From: Scilla litardierei
Taxonomy: Eukaryota > Streptophyta > Magnoliopsida > Asparagales > Asparagaceae
Reading direction: 5' to 3'
Length of the DNA stretch: 64,000 bases
Assembly: GCA_030789695.1 (NCBI GenBank)
Contig: CM061142.1
Coordinates: forward strand, 359,513,486 to 359,577,485
Shown: positions 33,745 through 45,383 of the stretch, one piece after another
How positions within the stretch are numbered: the stretch's first letter is position 1
Layout: each line of letters starts with the position of its first letter
Position numbers and translations under genes: made by a program
The notes under the pieces: model-generated
The model's database searches: none
Told to the model about the DNA's origin: nothing
The model's input: the letters and a program-made list of their open reading frames with translations, nothing else

Positions 33745-34886
33745 ATGGATCTGGGGAATGGATCGTCCAAGAATAGGACTCCTGCTTCTGATGCTGCATC
33801 GTCCGAGGCTTTCCTGATGGGGAAGATTCTGATAGGGATTCTGGAGCATATGCAGCAGATGGAGGATAGGGTGGCTAATGGTGTGCCATTGAAGCCAGTG
33901 GGTATCAGGCAGTTCAGAGCTTTACACCCGAAGTCCTTTTCAGGTAAGGAGAGTCCTCTGGATGTAGACGAGTTGATTAGGCATTCTGAGGATGACCTGG
34001 AGGCTGTGGGATACCCGAGATATAAATGGGTGGATGCCGCGAAGAGACAGATGACACATCAGGCGCGAGATTGGTGGGATGCTCAAGAGTTACATTTGAC
34101 CAAGCCGATCTCGTGGGAGAAGTTTAAAGAGCTGTTTGAGGCTCAGTTCCTCCCAGAGACGAAGAAGGATGAGCTTCGTTTGAGGTTCGAGCCCCTGACT
34201 CAGGGACGACGGAGCGTAGATGCCTATGATGTGGAGTTCTCACTATTGAGCAAGTTTGCTCCGGAGTTGGTGCAGTCGGAGGCCACCAGAGCTAGGCGAT
34301 TCAGGATGGGGTTGGATCTTGAGTTCAGAGCAACGATGTCGACCTAGGTGTTGCTTACATATAGAGCAATGCTGGAGGCGGCCAGGATGCATGAGACTCA
34401 TCTAAAGAGTGTGGGTAGAGGTCCAGCAGCTGCAGCAGAGAGGCGCCCGGCGGGTCAGCAGAGGAGTTTCCCGAGGCCTACTCAGACTAAACAGTTTCGG
34501 AGGCCTGGAGCTCCACTAGAGCCACAAGGGCGGTTACCTTGTGGATTTTTGTAGGAAGATTGGGCATGAGCAGCGGGATTGCAAGTTTAGGCATGGGCAG
34601 TGATTTACCTGTGGTCAGTCCAGACACATCAGTAGGCAGTGTCCTCAGCAGGGTCAGACTTCAGGTTCTGGGGCATCAGTGGCAGTCCGGCCTGTGCAGT
34701 AGAGGACCCTTCCACCAGCTCCACAGAGGCTTCCACTGCCACCACCGCCACCACCTGGTACAGTGACTCCGAGTTGATCACCTAGACCTCCCCAGTAGCA
34801 GCAGACCCCTATGAGAGAGGAACCGAGGCGTCAGTCTTTTACCATGTCGGCTGTGGAGGCAGAGGACACTGGTCGAGTGATCATTG
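33745..34886 (+). pseudogene. gag of G1, broken
   Basis: The start is ATG at 33,745, directly behind a 3' splice-site-like TTTTGTAG. Retrotransposon gag core: IRQFRALHPKSFSG (residues 53-66), then WVDAAKRQMTHQARDWWDA, WEKFKELFEAQFLPE and SVDAYDVEFSLLSKFAPELV. A TAG at 34,345 replaces the CAG found in the sister copy (41,875 region). A frame change near 34,520 follows. Two CCHC knuckles are recognisable but damaged: the first has lost its leading cysteine, the second reads TCGQSRHISRQC. The frame reaches RVIIG at the donor of the intron at 34,887. It would form the particle core and bind element RNA. Confidence 0.85.
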
Positions 34887-35000
34887 GTACCTATTTATTT
34901 TTAGTAATGGATGTTTTCTTATATCTATTATAGTTTGTTATGTTTGTTGTTGTGATTAGGATGATAAGATTCTTATGTTAGTTTATGTTTATCCTTTTAG
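34887..35000 (+). other. Putative intron (114 nt) at the gag/protease border of G1
   Basis: It begins GTACCT and ends CCTTTTAG, is T-rich and has in-frame stops. Removing it joins ATT-G to GT-GTT in phase 1 and restores VIIG-VIRVASFPAL, continuous from gag tail into protease. G2 has an intron of the same length and phase at the same place (50,463-50,576). Confidence 0.7.
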
Positions 35001-36883
35001 GTGTTATTAGAGTTGCTTCCTTCCCTGCATTGTCACTTTTTGATTCAAGTGCATCTGATTGCTTTCTGTCTCAGCAGTTTGTGACAAATAATTCCTTAGC
35101 AGTAGACTCCGTTGCTTCTAGTTGGAATATCCATACAGGGAGTGGAGTGATCCGTAGTTCTTCAGGATACCGACAATGTCCTGTAGAGATTTGTGAACGT
35201 AGACTGTATGCAGATTTCTTAGTGATGGAGATGCCTCATTTTGAAGCAGTGTTTGGGATGGACTGGTTAGGGATGTTTTTATGCCACTATAGATTGTAGA
35301 CTCAAGAAGATAGTATTTCAGATTCCTAATCATCCAGAGTTTGAATTTCTTAGTGGTAGTAGTTCCCTTGGACCGTTGAAGTTTAAGGCCAGCCCAATAG
35401 AAGTGATGATGGAGATGGAAGCATAACATGTATTGCCAAGGGTAGTCCGAGATTTTCCTGATGTCTTTCCAGATGATATATATGGACTTCCTTAGGATAG
35501 ATCTTTGGAGTTCACCATTGATCTGATTACATGCACTCAACCGATTGCGAAGGCTCCATACTGTATGGCACCTCCAGAGTTAGCAGGGCTTCATAGTCAG
35601 TTAAAGGATTTGTCAGAGCGTGGTCATATTCAGCCAAGTGTTTCACCATGGGGTGTGCCAGTGCTTTTGGTGAATAAGAATGATGGATCTCGAAGGATGT
35701 GCATCGACTACCGGGAGTTGAATAAGGGTACTGTGAAGAACAAGCATCATCTTCCTAGGATTGATGACATCTTCAATTAGTTGGGTAGATCGTAAGTGTA
35801 TTCTAGACTGGATTTGAGAAGTGGGTATCATCAGGTGAAGGTCAGAGGATCAAATATTCCGAAGACTGCATTTAGAACCCAGTATTGTCATTATGAGTTC
35901 TTAGTGATGCCTTTCGGTGTTACTAATGCACCAGCCACATTCATGAGGTTGATGAACCAAGTCTTCTATGAGTACTTGGATAAGTTTATGGTCGTCTTCA
36001 TAGATGATATCTTGGTGTACTCAAGATCAGAGGAAGATCATGTGGAGCAACTGAGAATAGTCCAGGAGACTCTGAGGCAGCACCAGTTATCTGTTAAGTA
36101 TAGCAAGTGTCAGTTTTGGCTGACCAAGGTTGCTTTTCTGGGACATGTTGTATCTGGAGATGGGATAGCATAGATCTAGAGAAGGTTGCTGCAGTAGAGA
36201 AGTGGCCAGTTCCTAAGTTAGTTACGGAGATCAGAAGTTTCTTGGGATTTGCCGGGTACTACAGGAAGTTCATCAAGGATTTCTCTAAGATCGATGCACC
36301 GATGACTCATCTAACCAAGAAGAATGTTGCTTACAGTTGGTCAGAGGAATGTCAGCGAGCATTTTATGAACTGAAGCATAGATTGATCACTGCTCCTGTC
36401 CTGACGATTCCAGACCATTCAGGTGGATATGAGATTTACTGTGATGTGTCAGGCAGAGGATTGGGATGTGTTCTACATCAGCATGGTAGGGTAGTAGCTT
36501 ATGCTTCTAGATTGTTGAAGCCTCATGAGAGGAACTATCCTACGCATGACTTGGAGTTAGCAGCAGTGGTATTTGCATTGAAGTTGTGGAGGCATTTTCT
36601 TCTAGGTGAACGTGTAAAGATATGCACAGATCACAAGAGTTTGAAGTACGTGTTCACTCAGAAAGAGGTGAATATGCGGCAGTGCAGATGGCTTGAGTTG
36701 ATGGATGATTATGATGTCGACCTCCAATATCACCCTGGGAAAGTCAACGTAGTGCCTGATGCTCTTAGTCACATGCTGGCAGTGATGATGTTGACATCTC
36801 AGAGAGAACTTTTGGGTGATATTCAGCAGATGGAGATTGAAGTTGTCTTACCAGGTTCATCAGTGATGATGATGAACTTGTAG
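35001..36883 (+). pseudogene. Protease, RT and RNase H of G1, broken
   Basis: The protease has LFDSSAS, the catalytic DSG changed to DSS. Then come RT motifs: [14 protein letters not shown], the pair [12 protein letters not shown] and [10 protein letters not shown] (FIDD core), followed by [18 protein letters not shown]. RNase H shows [47 protein letters not shown] and VVPDALSHM. Stops at 35,297, 35,423, 35,491, 35,777 and 36,881, and a frame change near 36,170, inactivate it. In the related G2 the protease to integrase frame is nearly open, which shows the original continuity. Confidence 0.88.
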
Positions 36884-38320
36884 GTTCAATCTGATTTGGT
36901 TGAAAGGATCAAGGCAGCTCAGTCTGGTGATGCGAAGTTGAAGAAAATTCGGGAGCAGACAGATGCAGGACTTCGTAATGATTTCTGTATTCATGAAGAT
37001 GGATCTCCGTGTTTTGGAAGCAGAATTTTTGTTCCACCAGGTGACATTCGGGATGAACTGTTGAGAGAAGCTCATAGCTCACCTTATTCAATCCATCCTG
37101 GAGGCACCAAAATGTATCGTAATCTGTGGCAGCATTTTTGGTGGCATGGCATGAAGCGTATTATGGCTAGGAGTGTAGCTTCATGTTTGACATGTCAGCA
37201 AGTCAAGGCCGAACATCAGAGAACGGAAGGTCTTTTGCAGCCTCTTCTGATTCCTGAGTGGAAGTGGCAACATGTAACGATGGATTTCGTGACCGGCTTA
37301 CCTCGCACTCCTCAAGGATATGATGCTATTTGGGTGATCGTTAACCGGTTGACAAAATCAACTCACTTCATACATTTTCGAGTGGGCCAGTCAACAGACC
37401 ATCTTGCTAAGAGATATACGGAGGAAATCGTGAGGCTTAACGGAGTGCCTATATGCATAGTCTCCGACCGTGACACTAGGTTTATGTCTCACTTTTGGAG
37501 AAGTCTGCATGCTAGCTAGGGAACTTAACTGAGTTTCAGCACTGCATACCACCCACAGACAGACGGACAGTCGGAAATGACAATTCAGATTTTGGAAGAT
37601 ATACTGAGGGCGTGCATGCTGGATTTCAAGGGCTCTTGAGATGAACATCTACATCTGGTAGAGTTTGCTTACAATAATATTTTTCAAGCCAATATAGGCA
37701 TGGCGCCATTTGCAGCTCCGTATAGGAGGAAGTGTCGATCTCCTCTCAATTGGGATGATGTTGGAGATCGTGAATTGTTCGGCTTTGATATGATCGCTGA
37801 ATCCGTGGATGTTGTGAGAGTCGTCAGAGACAATCTTCGCATAGCCCAAGACTGTTATAAGCACTGGGCAGATGCGAAGAGGAGACACTTAGAGTTTCAA
37901 CCAGGCGAGCTAGAAATTTTGAAGATCTTGCCAACTCGAGGGCTGATTCGTTATGGAAGACGAGGGAAACTGAGCCCAAGATATATCGGACCTTTTGAAG
38001 TCTTGGCTCGTGTTGGAGAAGTGGCTTATAGGATTACCTTGCCAGCATCTCATGAGGGAGTGCATAATATGTTTCACATATTGCAACTCAGGAGCTGTGT
38101 TGGAAATCCTGATCATGTCGTTGACTTCTCTGAGATCGAAGTGCGACCAGACTTGACCTATGATCAGCAACATGTGGCCATTCTAGACCAAAGGCAGAAG
38201 ATGCTGAGAAAAAAGTCGATCAACCAAGTGAGGGTTATGTGGCACCGAGAGTCACCAGGAGAGGCTACCTGGGAACTCGAGGATGAGATGAAAGAAAAGT
38301 ACTCTCATTTGTTTGTTTGA
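36884..38320 (+). pseudogene. Integrase and chromodomain of G1, broken
   Basis: The zinc domain has HSSPYSIHPGGTKMYRNL followed by CLTCQQVKAEH. The catalytic core has the three acidic residues in [19 protein letters not shown] and HPQTDGQSE. There are stops at 37,517 (TAG) and near 37,637 (TGG to TGA). From 37,700 the frame is open to the end: [17 protein letters not shown], then [20 protein letters not shown], then the chromodomain (VRVMWHRESPGEATWELEDEM, about 45 residues before the stop at 38,318). The integrase core is uninterrupted at 37,423/37,424, where G2 has an intron. The chromodomain is thought to steer integration towards marked chromatin. Confidence 0.88.
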
Positions 38321-38401
38321 TGTAATTTTGTTTTGTATGTAATATGATGTATAGAAAGTTTTTCTCCCTTAATTTGAAATTCTGTGGACGGAATTTATTT
38401 T

Positions 38402-38413
38402 AAGGGGGTAGGT
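38402..38413 (+). promoter_or_regulatory. Polypurine tract of G1
   Basis: AAGGGGGTAGGT directly precedes the 3' LTR start TGTAATGG. Confidence 0.85.
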
Positions 38414-41147
38414 TGTAATGGCCCCAATTTTAATGTACGTGTACTTGTACTTTTTTTTGGCGTAAATGCGTACGTTTATTTTTGGGAGTATGATCGTATT
38501 TTTCTTTTAATTATTTGGTGTAGGAATTAATTTTAAAAGATTTTAAACTCATATTTTGAATTTAATAAATTGGAGTATTTGGATGAATACTTGTATTTAA
38601 GGTGTATGTGGTATTTCAACATGTAATTTTATTTTTATAAAATACAAATTCCAAAAATCTTTTAAACATGACACATTAGCTAAATAGGTGTCATCTTATT
38701 AGCTTAGAAGGGAACACATGGCTTAGACTTTGACTAAATGAAAGGATGAGAGGGTTTTAGGGGAGGCCTAAAATCTAGGCAAAGAGAAATAAAAAAACAA
38801 GAAAAATCCCACATTCTCTCCCTCTCCCTCTCCTTCCCAATTCTGGCCGAAATTTTGCTCCCCCTCTTTCTCTCCTTTGCTTCATTTTTCCTCCATCAAA
38901 ACACTTCCAAGTACCACTTTTCCCTCATCATTTCACCACCAAAAATTCCCTTCAAAAACTCTTTAAAAATCTATCTTTAGAAGCCAATTTGGAGCTTGAA
39001 GCTAGGAGGTTGAAGAAGAAAGCTAGGAGTTCATTCTTCAAGGACTAAGAAGGGCCAAGGACATTTTTGGAGGACTCTTGATGGTAGAAACTTCTTCCAT
39101 TTTTAGTAGGGCTCACTGTTAGGATTGGTTTTTAGTTTAGCTTCAAAATCATGAGTAAAATAGTACATTTAGCATGTCATATAAAGATTTGAGTAGGAAC
39201 CATGCTATGATACTTATAAACCTTAGTAGTTTTCATTTTGCTTCCATGAAGTTTTCTTAGTGTAGTAGCATGTTGTAATAGGATTAATCTGTTTGTTTTC
39301 AATATGTTTTCATACTTAGAATTAGTACTTTTATGGAGAATGAGAAATCTATTAACTTGTAAAAAAGAGTGTAGATTGTAGTTGGTCTATATGTTAGTTT
39401 CATTAAGTAGGAGTTGCAAGCCATATATCCTTGTTGTATGTTAGATGTTGATGGTTATTTTTAAAATAAGTATGTATTGAAATCTCTTTAATCATGCCAT
39501 GTTTTTGATTATGTAGAGGATGATATAAAGGTAGGATTAAGTTTATAACAATTGTCTCAAAAATCCCATGTCAAAAACTAGTATTAATTGGAAAAATAAG
39601 TTGCTGGAAATTTTCTTAGCACAAGACAGCAACTTATAAAAATCATATAAAATAGTAGAAAAATCAGAAAAATATAATCTAAGACACTACAGAAAACTGT
39701 AGAAAATTATTTACAACTCTGAAGAAGGGACCAGAAGCTAATTCTGGCTGTAAATATGTCTGCACAGCCATTCTTTCTGGGCTGACAGTTTAGACAGATT
39801 CATATGCTAATCTTGCTTAGTAATTGTCATAGTGTATTTTTGTTCCAAGTTAATTTTGTTTATGCTAATCACATTCCCATTAGCATGCTATTGGTACATG
39901 TAATTATGTGGATGTTTGATGATATATTTCATTTTGGAAATAATGATGATGATGAGAAAATTCATGTAAGTTCAAATGAAAGTGGTATTGAGACCACTAA
40001 TTGATTCAATGTTAAATGAAGAAACGTTCTATCAAAAGAAAAAAAACCAATGAGTGAGCAGAGTTTGAAATCGGAGGACTCAGACCATTTTTGTAATGGG
40101 TGAGACTCCAGATGTGGGTTTGGAGGAACACGGGTAAATTTTAGAAGTTAAGGAGCGGAGAGTAGTACGATAATCTCGTCTGATGTGTCACCCCCGGAAG
40201 GGGAGTTGAGAGGGCTAGAGAGGCCGTTGGTGCGCCCGTGACGCACCATGACGGTAAATGATGGTCTTCTCCATTTGTCTGACAAAAAACTGAGATGAGT
40301 CCGCTCCGGTACCTTGTCCAGTCGGGTACGGAGTTATGAGAAGCCCCTTGAGTGCTCGTGTTGCTAGAATGGTACCACTTTTCACCCACCCTGGGTGAAG
40401 TCCGCTTCCTTAGCAGTCTACAGTTTACCCGAGTTCCAAAACAGAACAACGATTAATTTTAATTAATTTAATCAATAAATTTAATTCTGTTCTGCTTTCT
40501 GTTATTTACTTTCAGCATTTATGTTCTGTTCTTAATTTCTGCATAAACATGTGATGATGTGACACTTGTAGTTAGTTAGTTAGGAAGACCAGTTCTAAAA
40601 CTGGGTTCTACTAGAGTATTAGGAGTTCTACAGCATCACGTGTTGACGTGTCCCAACTTTTGGATTTCAGGTGCGAGACCTGAGCAATCAGCGGGTGTCT
40701 CAGAGTCAGAGACCGGTGCTGGTACAGCTGAGGTAGAGCCTACGGGCGACCTTGTTCAGTTAGACTTCCCAGGGTTAGACTAGTGGGTGAGTTGTATCGG
40801 GTGTAGTCCTTTTGTACTTTTGGGTTGTGGGTTTCTACTTTTTGTTGTACCCACTTTTGTACCCCCCTTTGTATAGCTGATGTATGTATGTATATAAACT
40901 TACGTAATGTGATGCAATATAAGTTCTGTGTTGATGTATTTCTTTTCAGTACTGCATTTTATTTTCGGTTGGAGCACTTTCTTTTCTGTGTATTATTCTA
41001 GTGTGTTGTAGTGGCATGCTGATTATTTTATAGTTAACCAAAAAAATACATAGTAGTATTTAGATAAGAGGGCTCAAAGCCTGAGTCTGAATACTACGGC
41101 GGCCTCGTCAACTACGCTTCCCGTACTTGGGAAAGCGGCACGTGACA
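38414..41147 (+). repeat. 3' LTR of G1
   Basis: Matches the 5' LTR end to end. It keeps an uninterrupted acidic micro-ORF exon at 40,671-40,783. Internal sequence, including a second gag, follows directly on the right, so this LTR also serves as the 5' LTR of a truncated tandem unit. Confidence 0.93.
40671..40783 (+). CDS. Acidic micro-ORF in the G1 3' LTR (speculative)
   Basis: It follows a 3' splice-site-like TGGATTTCAG and reads in one frame through ETGAGTAEVEPTGDLVQLD to the stop after FPGLD. It is acidic, about 37 residues, with no known domain. The 5' LTR copy is disrupted near its end. G2 has an acidic micro-ORF at a similar place in both LTRs. No start codon lies in this exon, so an upstream exon would be needed. 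The coding status is a guess. Confidence 0.25.
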
Positions 41148-42134
41148 GGGTTTTTGTGGTGGCCCATACAAGTCTGCTCACACTTCGATACACGTAAGAA
41201 TAGTACAAGTAAGGCTCCAATATTATAATTTGAAATTTTGGTACTGAATATTGTTTTCCATGTTCGTTCTTGCAGAATGGATCCGTGGAAGGGATCGTCC
41301 GAGAATAGGACTCCTGCTTCTGATGCTGCATCGTCTGAGGCTTCCCTGATGGGAAAGATTCTGATAGGGATTCTGGAGCATATGCAGCAGATGGAGGATA
41401 GGGTGGCTAGTGGTGCGCCACCGAAGCCAGTGGGCATCAGACAGTTCAGAGCTTTGCACCCGAAGTCCTGTTCGGGTAAGGAGAGTCCTCTGGAGGTGGA
41501 TGAGTAGATTAGGCATTCTGAGGATGACCTAGAGGCTGTAGGATACCCGAGAGATAAATAGGTGGTTGCCATGAAGAGACAACTGACACATCTGGGCGAG
41601 ATTGGTGGGATGCTCAAGAGTTACATTTGACCAAGCCGATCTCGTGGGAGAAGTTTAGAGTGCTGTTTGAGGCTCAGTTCCTCCCAGAGACGAAGAAGAA
41701 TGATCTTCGTTTGAGGTTCGAGCACCTGACACAGGGACGACGGAGCGTAGATGCCTATGATGCAGAGTTCTCACTATTGAGCAAGTTTGCTCCGGATTTG
41801 GTGCAGTCGGAGGCCACCAGAGCTAGGCGATTCAGGATGGGGTTGGATCCTAAGTTCAGAGCAGCGATGTCGACCCAGCTATTACTTACATATAGCACCG
41901 TGCTGGAGGCGGCCAGGATGCATGAGACACAAATGAAGAGTGTGGGTAGAGGTCCTGCATCAGCAGCAGAGAGGCGCCCTGCGGGTCAGCAGAGGAGTTT
42001 CCCGAGACTCTGGGGCAGAATCAGTTATATGCTAAGTATAGCAAGTGTCAGTTTTGGCTGACCAAGGTTGCTTTTTTGGGACATGTTGTATCTGGAAATG
42101 GGATATCGGTAGATCCAGAGTAGGTTGCTGCAGT
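41148..42134 (+). pseudogene. Truncated second internal region of G1 (gag fused to RT end)
   Basis: After the 3' LTR the leader, the TGGTGGCCCATACAAG site (41,157) and gag (ATG at 41,277) repeat. gag has stops at 41,506 and 41,558 and a small deletion near 41,595, then stays open. Near 42,010 it jumps by deletion into the RT C-terminal segment ([17 protein letters not shown] in the full copy at about 36,100). It ends at about 42,134, where copia-C leader sequence resumes. The tandem LTR-internal-LTR-internal order suggests unequal recombination followed by deletion. Confidence 0.85.
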
Positions 42135-42866
42135 ATGTGTGACATCAACTTGAAATGGCTTAATTAAACTAGTTAATCCTATCAACTAGTTGAATCCTAA
42201 AATTCGAATTTATTAGGATTGGTTAATAACTTTTATTAATGTCCTTATCAACTATAAGGAATGAATTTTAGGGTGATGTCCTAATCATGTATTAGGGATT
42301 TAAAATTCAAGTTGCAACAATTTAAAGCATAGCCTTTTATTTTGAAATTATTATTAGAACAATTAAAATATTAATTTGTTGCAGAGGGCTCCCCTAATCC
42401 AGTATTAGGCGTTTAAAATGTAGCAATAATTTTTAAATCATAGCAAGTCCATTAAAAATTATCATATAATTTTCTGAAAGATTTTAATGGCTATCTTAAA
42501 AGTTTTTCTTGAATTATCACATAATTAACAAGAAATAATATAACAATTAAAATTATCAACTAAACAACTTAGCAAGAAGCCAGTTCAACAAAAAATTATC
42601 TCATAAAATTTAGCTAAACATGCAACTTAAAATATCTCATAAGGTTAAGTTACATTAATAATTATTATATAATTATCAAGATCTAAATTTTCAAAATAAT
42701 CACATGATTTTTAAAATTAGATCTAATCTGCAAAAAACAATTTTTCGAAAATAAAAAACGTCACATGAAACGACAGTTTGATAGCTTAATTAAAAACCTC
42801 CATCTGATGGAGAAACATACTACATCATATGCACTTTGTAATTGCAAAACATAGATTAAGTAAATT
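42135..42866 (-). other. Leader/5' internal region of copia-C element N
   Basis: AT-rich and without recognisable genes. It is collinear with 56,780-57,360 of H, sharing the phrases ACTAGTTAATCCTATCAACT and GTATTAGGGATTTAAA. It lies between the G1 insertion and the N primer site. Confidence 0.7.
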
Positions 42867-42879
42867 GGCTTTGATACCA
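42867..42879 (-). promoter_or_regulatory. Primer binding site of N (tRNA-iMet)
   Basis: TGGTATCAAAGCC on the minus strand, one base from the LTR end. It has one mismatch to the tRNA-iMet complement typical of Ty1/copia. Confidence 0.85.
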
Positions 42880-42880
42880 C

Positions 42881-45378
42881 TGTAAGGTTTCATGGGTCCT
42901 TATGGCTATAAAATCGACGTCCAGCCTAAGTCGGATGGATGACGAAATCAAACGACATCCAGCCTAAGTCGGATGGATGACGAAATCAAAAACAAGCAGC
43001 AGAAAAATATATCTTAAAACCATTTTAAGTCAATAGCCCTAAAGAAACAACCCTAGCCAGAATCTCTACTATCTCAGGGTTGGGTCCGACCAACCCCTAA
43101 GGATAGATCCATCTAACTATTGCAAGTATAAACGCATGTTAATAAACTACATACCTTATACTTTGTTTCTGGAAAATACGTAGCGTCATTTTCATTAACG
43201 TTTTTGTATCTCCGAAGCGGTGCCTCGCACCGCTTGTCCGGAGCTGAACCGCGTCTCGAGCCATACCACGTCCCGAGCCGTACTGTGTCCCGAACCGAAC
43301 CGCATCCCGAGGCAAGAAACACCCTTGTTGGCAAGCCAACCACATGCAAAAGAAAGTTTCACCTTGAGTGGATCCTCCGTCAAGACTTCGAATCCGATCC
43401 GAACTCCGTCGTAGATTTGCTAGAGCCCGATCAAGAGCAAGGAAAAATTAGAGGGAATTAATTTAATCTAAGATCCGATCTTGCTCACGTTTAATGGAGC
43501 TACTCAGATCTGGATCTTGGTGCAAGTTTCAAGGAGGGGGTTTGGCCCCTATTTATATATGCGGATGACCCCTCCCCTCCTCATCATATCTGACATGGGA
43601 CTAAAAAAGTTTATTACAGTTTGCCTTCTACAAAGGCCAATCTTTAGCTAATTTTTCCTCCCTCACCGTTGAGCTTCGCACGTGATATCAATATATCAAA
43701 TCGAATAGCACTTAACAGTGATCACATAGAAACAAACATGGCTCAATTCCGAGTCTGTTTGACCCCTTAAACGTGTGTCCAAAGTTAGCCCAAAATATGC
43801 TTTGCGCTCAAAATCCAGCAACCAGACAAAATGCCGATTAGGGTTCAAAAAACTAGCTTGTGGGACCCACCGTGTGGGCCCCATTAACTGGCGATGTGCA
43901 CATCCCAACTGGGCACATGCCACACATGCGCCCTGCAGGGTGTGTCAGGCGCCCTGTGGGCGCCGAATTTTGAGGCACCAGATGGCACCCTTTTGAGCAC
44001 CAATTTTAGAGGGGCCTTATTAGGCACTGGCTATTCTGACCCAGCCCATTGGGCCGGGTCTCAAGGGACCTTCACTTCCCCTTTTTTGTTCGGAAAAAAC
44101 TTTTGGGCTGCTATTCTCTTTGAGCTTTCTATTTACAACACTTTTTAAATAGACTTATTGGGCTCGTTTGAACTCCAATTTGAGCGTGGTTTTCTCCCCT
44201 GACTTTCGTGGAAAAAACCTCTTCATTTCTATGCATTTATTATTTAAAACATATCACAAACATTTTGCGACATATTTAAACACCTTTATATCAAATCTTT
44301 TATCCCAAATATTTTGTGACGTATTAATTCCCTTGCATCCAATGCATCATCTCCCTTAATTATATCTATTACTTGACGAAGGTCTCAACTTGTGTGAGAT
44401 CCTACAGCCTGACCCTACTACAGGAAAAGCTCGAAACCCCAGACGGTAGTGACCACGAGCAGCAGGTGCAATCCTTGTTTCGGTATCATAATTATGTGGT
44501 TAACTCATTGACATGAGTATTGTCAGGACCACCCTAACTGTGTCCTTTATGAATACCTTAGTTTTAGTCTCTTCGTCAAAACTATGTCGCCTGGTCAAGC
44601 CTAGGTACGGTCAAGCTATCAAACCTAATAGCTTGAACTTGGTTAGTCTCCATCGTCTTTAGTCAAATAATGCTGGACTTCTTCCAACATACTTTGGCCA
44701 AATTTTTTCACTAAAGACCGAACCAACACATGCGACACTAACTCCCCATAACGGGAGAGACGAATCCTTTCTTGGTCATTACTCTCCTCACACGCTTCAA
44801 GTGTCACCGAACCAAAAACCTTTCGACAGTCCATGCCTCGAAGCTAGGTCAGAAATCTAAGTGACACCATTCACGTACAGGTTCGTACAATGACCTCAAG
44901 TCTAAGGACAAACTAGCATATCATCACTAAGAGTTATCACTGACAGATTTGTTATGTTAATCATGTGATAACTCTGGTTGGGTCATTGAGTGAACTCATT
45001 CTCCAATGAGCACATGTGTCTCGTCTCTGACTTTGCCAAGTCAAATGACCATGAGATCATCGTCACCACTCAATGGTTAAGACAAAGACACAATTGTCTA
45101 TCCGATGTTTCGATATCCTTTTCTCGTAACATCAACGACCATGAACGATTTTAGACTTATGCTACTAACAATCAAATATTTCTCCATGATTGAGATCCGC
45201 ATTTCGATACTTGTTTAACCTCGCATTAAGTCTCATGACTTTACCTAAGTTCTACTGTCGACTGCATTATTATTAACTTAGGTAAATTCTTGCCAAATAG
45301 CTTATTGTTATTTTGAACAAGACGTTTGTACACTTACACAGAGATAAATTGTTTGACGTGCATACCCATCTCCCAACA
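42881..45378 (-). repeat. 5' LTR of copia-C element N (2.5 kb, full length)
   Basis: On the minus strand it starts TGTTGGGAGATGGG at 45,378 and ends CCTTACA at 42,881, next to the primer site. It has a tandem duplication of about 38 bp (42,912-42,985). It is the fullest LTR of the family here; the copies at 25,143 and 26,968 are deletion forms. No gene is present. Confidence 0.88.
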
Positions 45379-45383
45379 GATAC
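45379..45383. repeat. Target duplication GATAC, right side of N insertion
   Basis: It follows the outer end of the N 5' LTR directly. H internal sequence continues from it, matching that after 29,375. Confidence 0.75.

Larger units (their letters stand above)
30818..41147 (+). mobile_element. Chromovirus G1 (Ty3/gypsy, Tekay/Del type)
   Basis: Two LTRs of about 2.8 and 2.7 kb (30,818-33,617 and 38,414-41,147), both TGTAATGG...GTGACA, enclose gag, a gag/protease intron, protease, RT, RNase H, integrase and a C-terminal chromodomain. Domain order and chromodomain place it among plant chromoviruses of the Tekay/Del group. Many stops make it defective. It sits in the internal region of N. A second, truncated internal region follows its 3' LTR (41,148-42,134). 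No palindrome array was seen in its LTRs. Confidence 0.92.
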
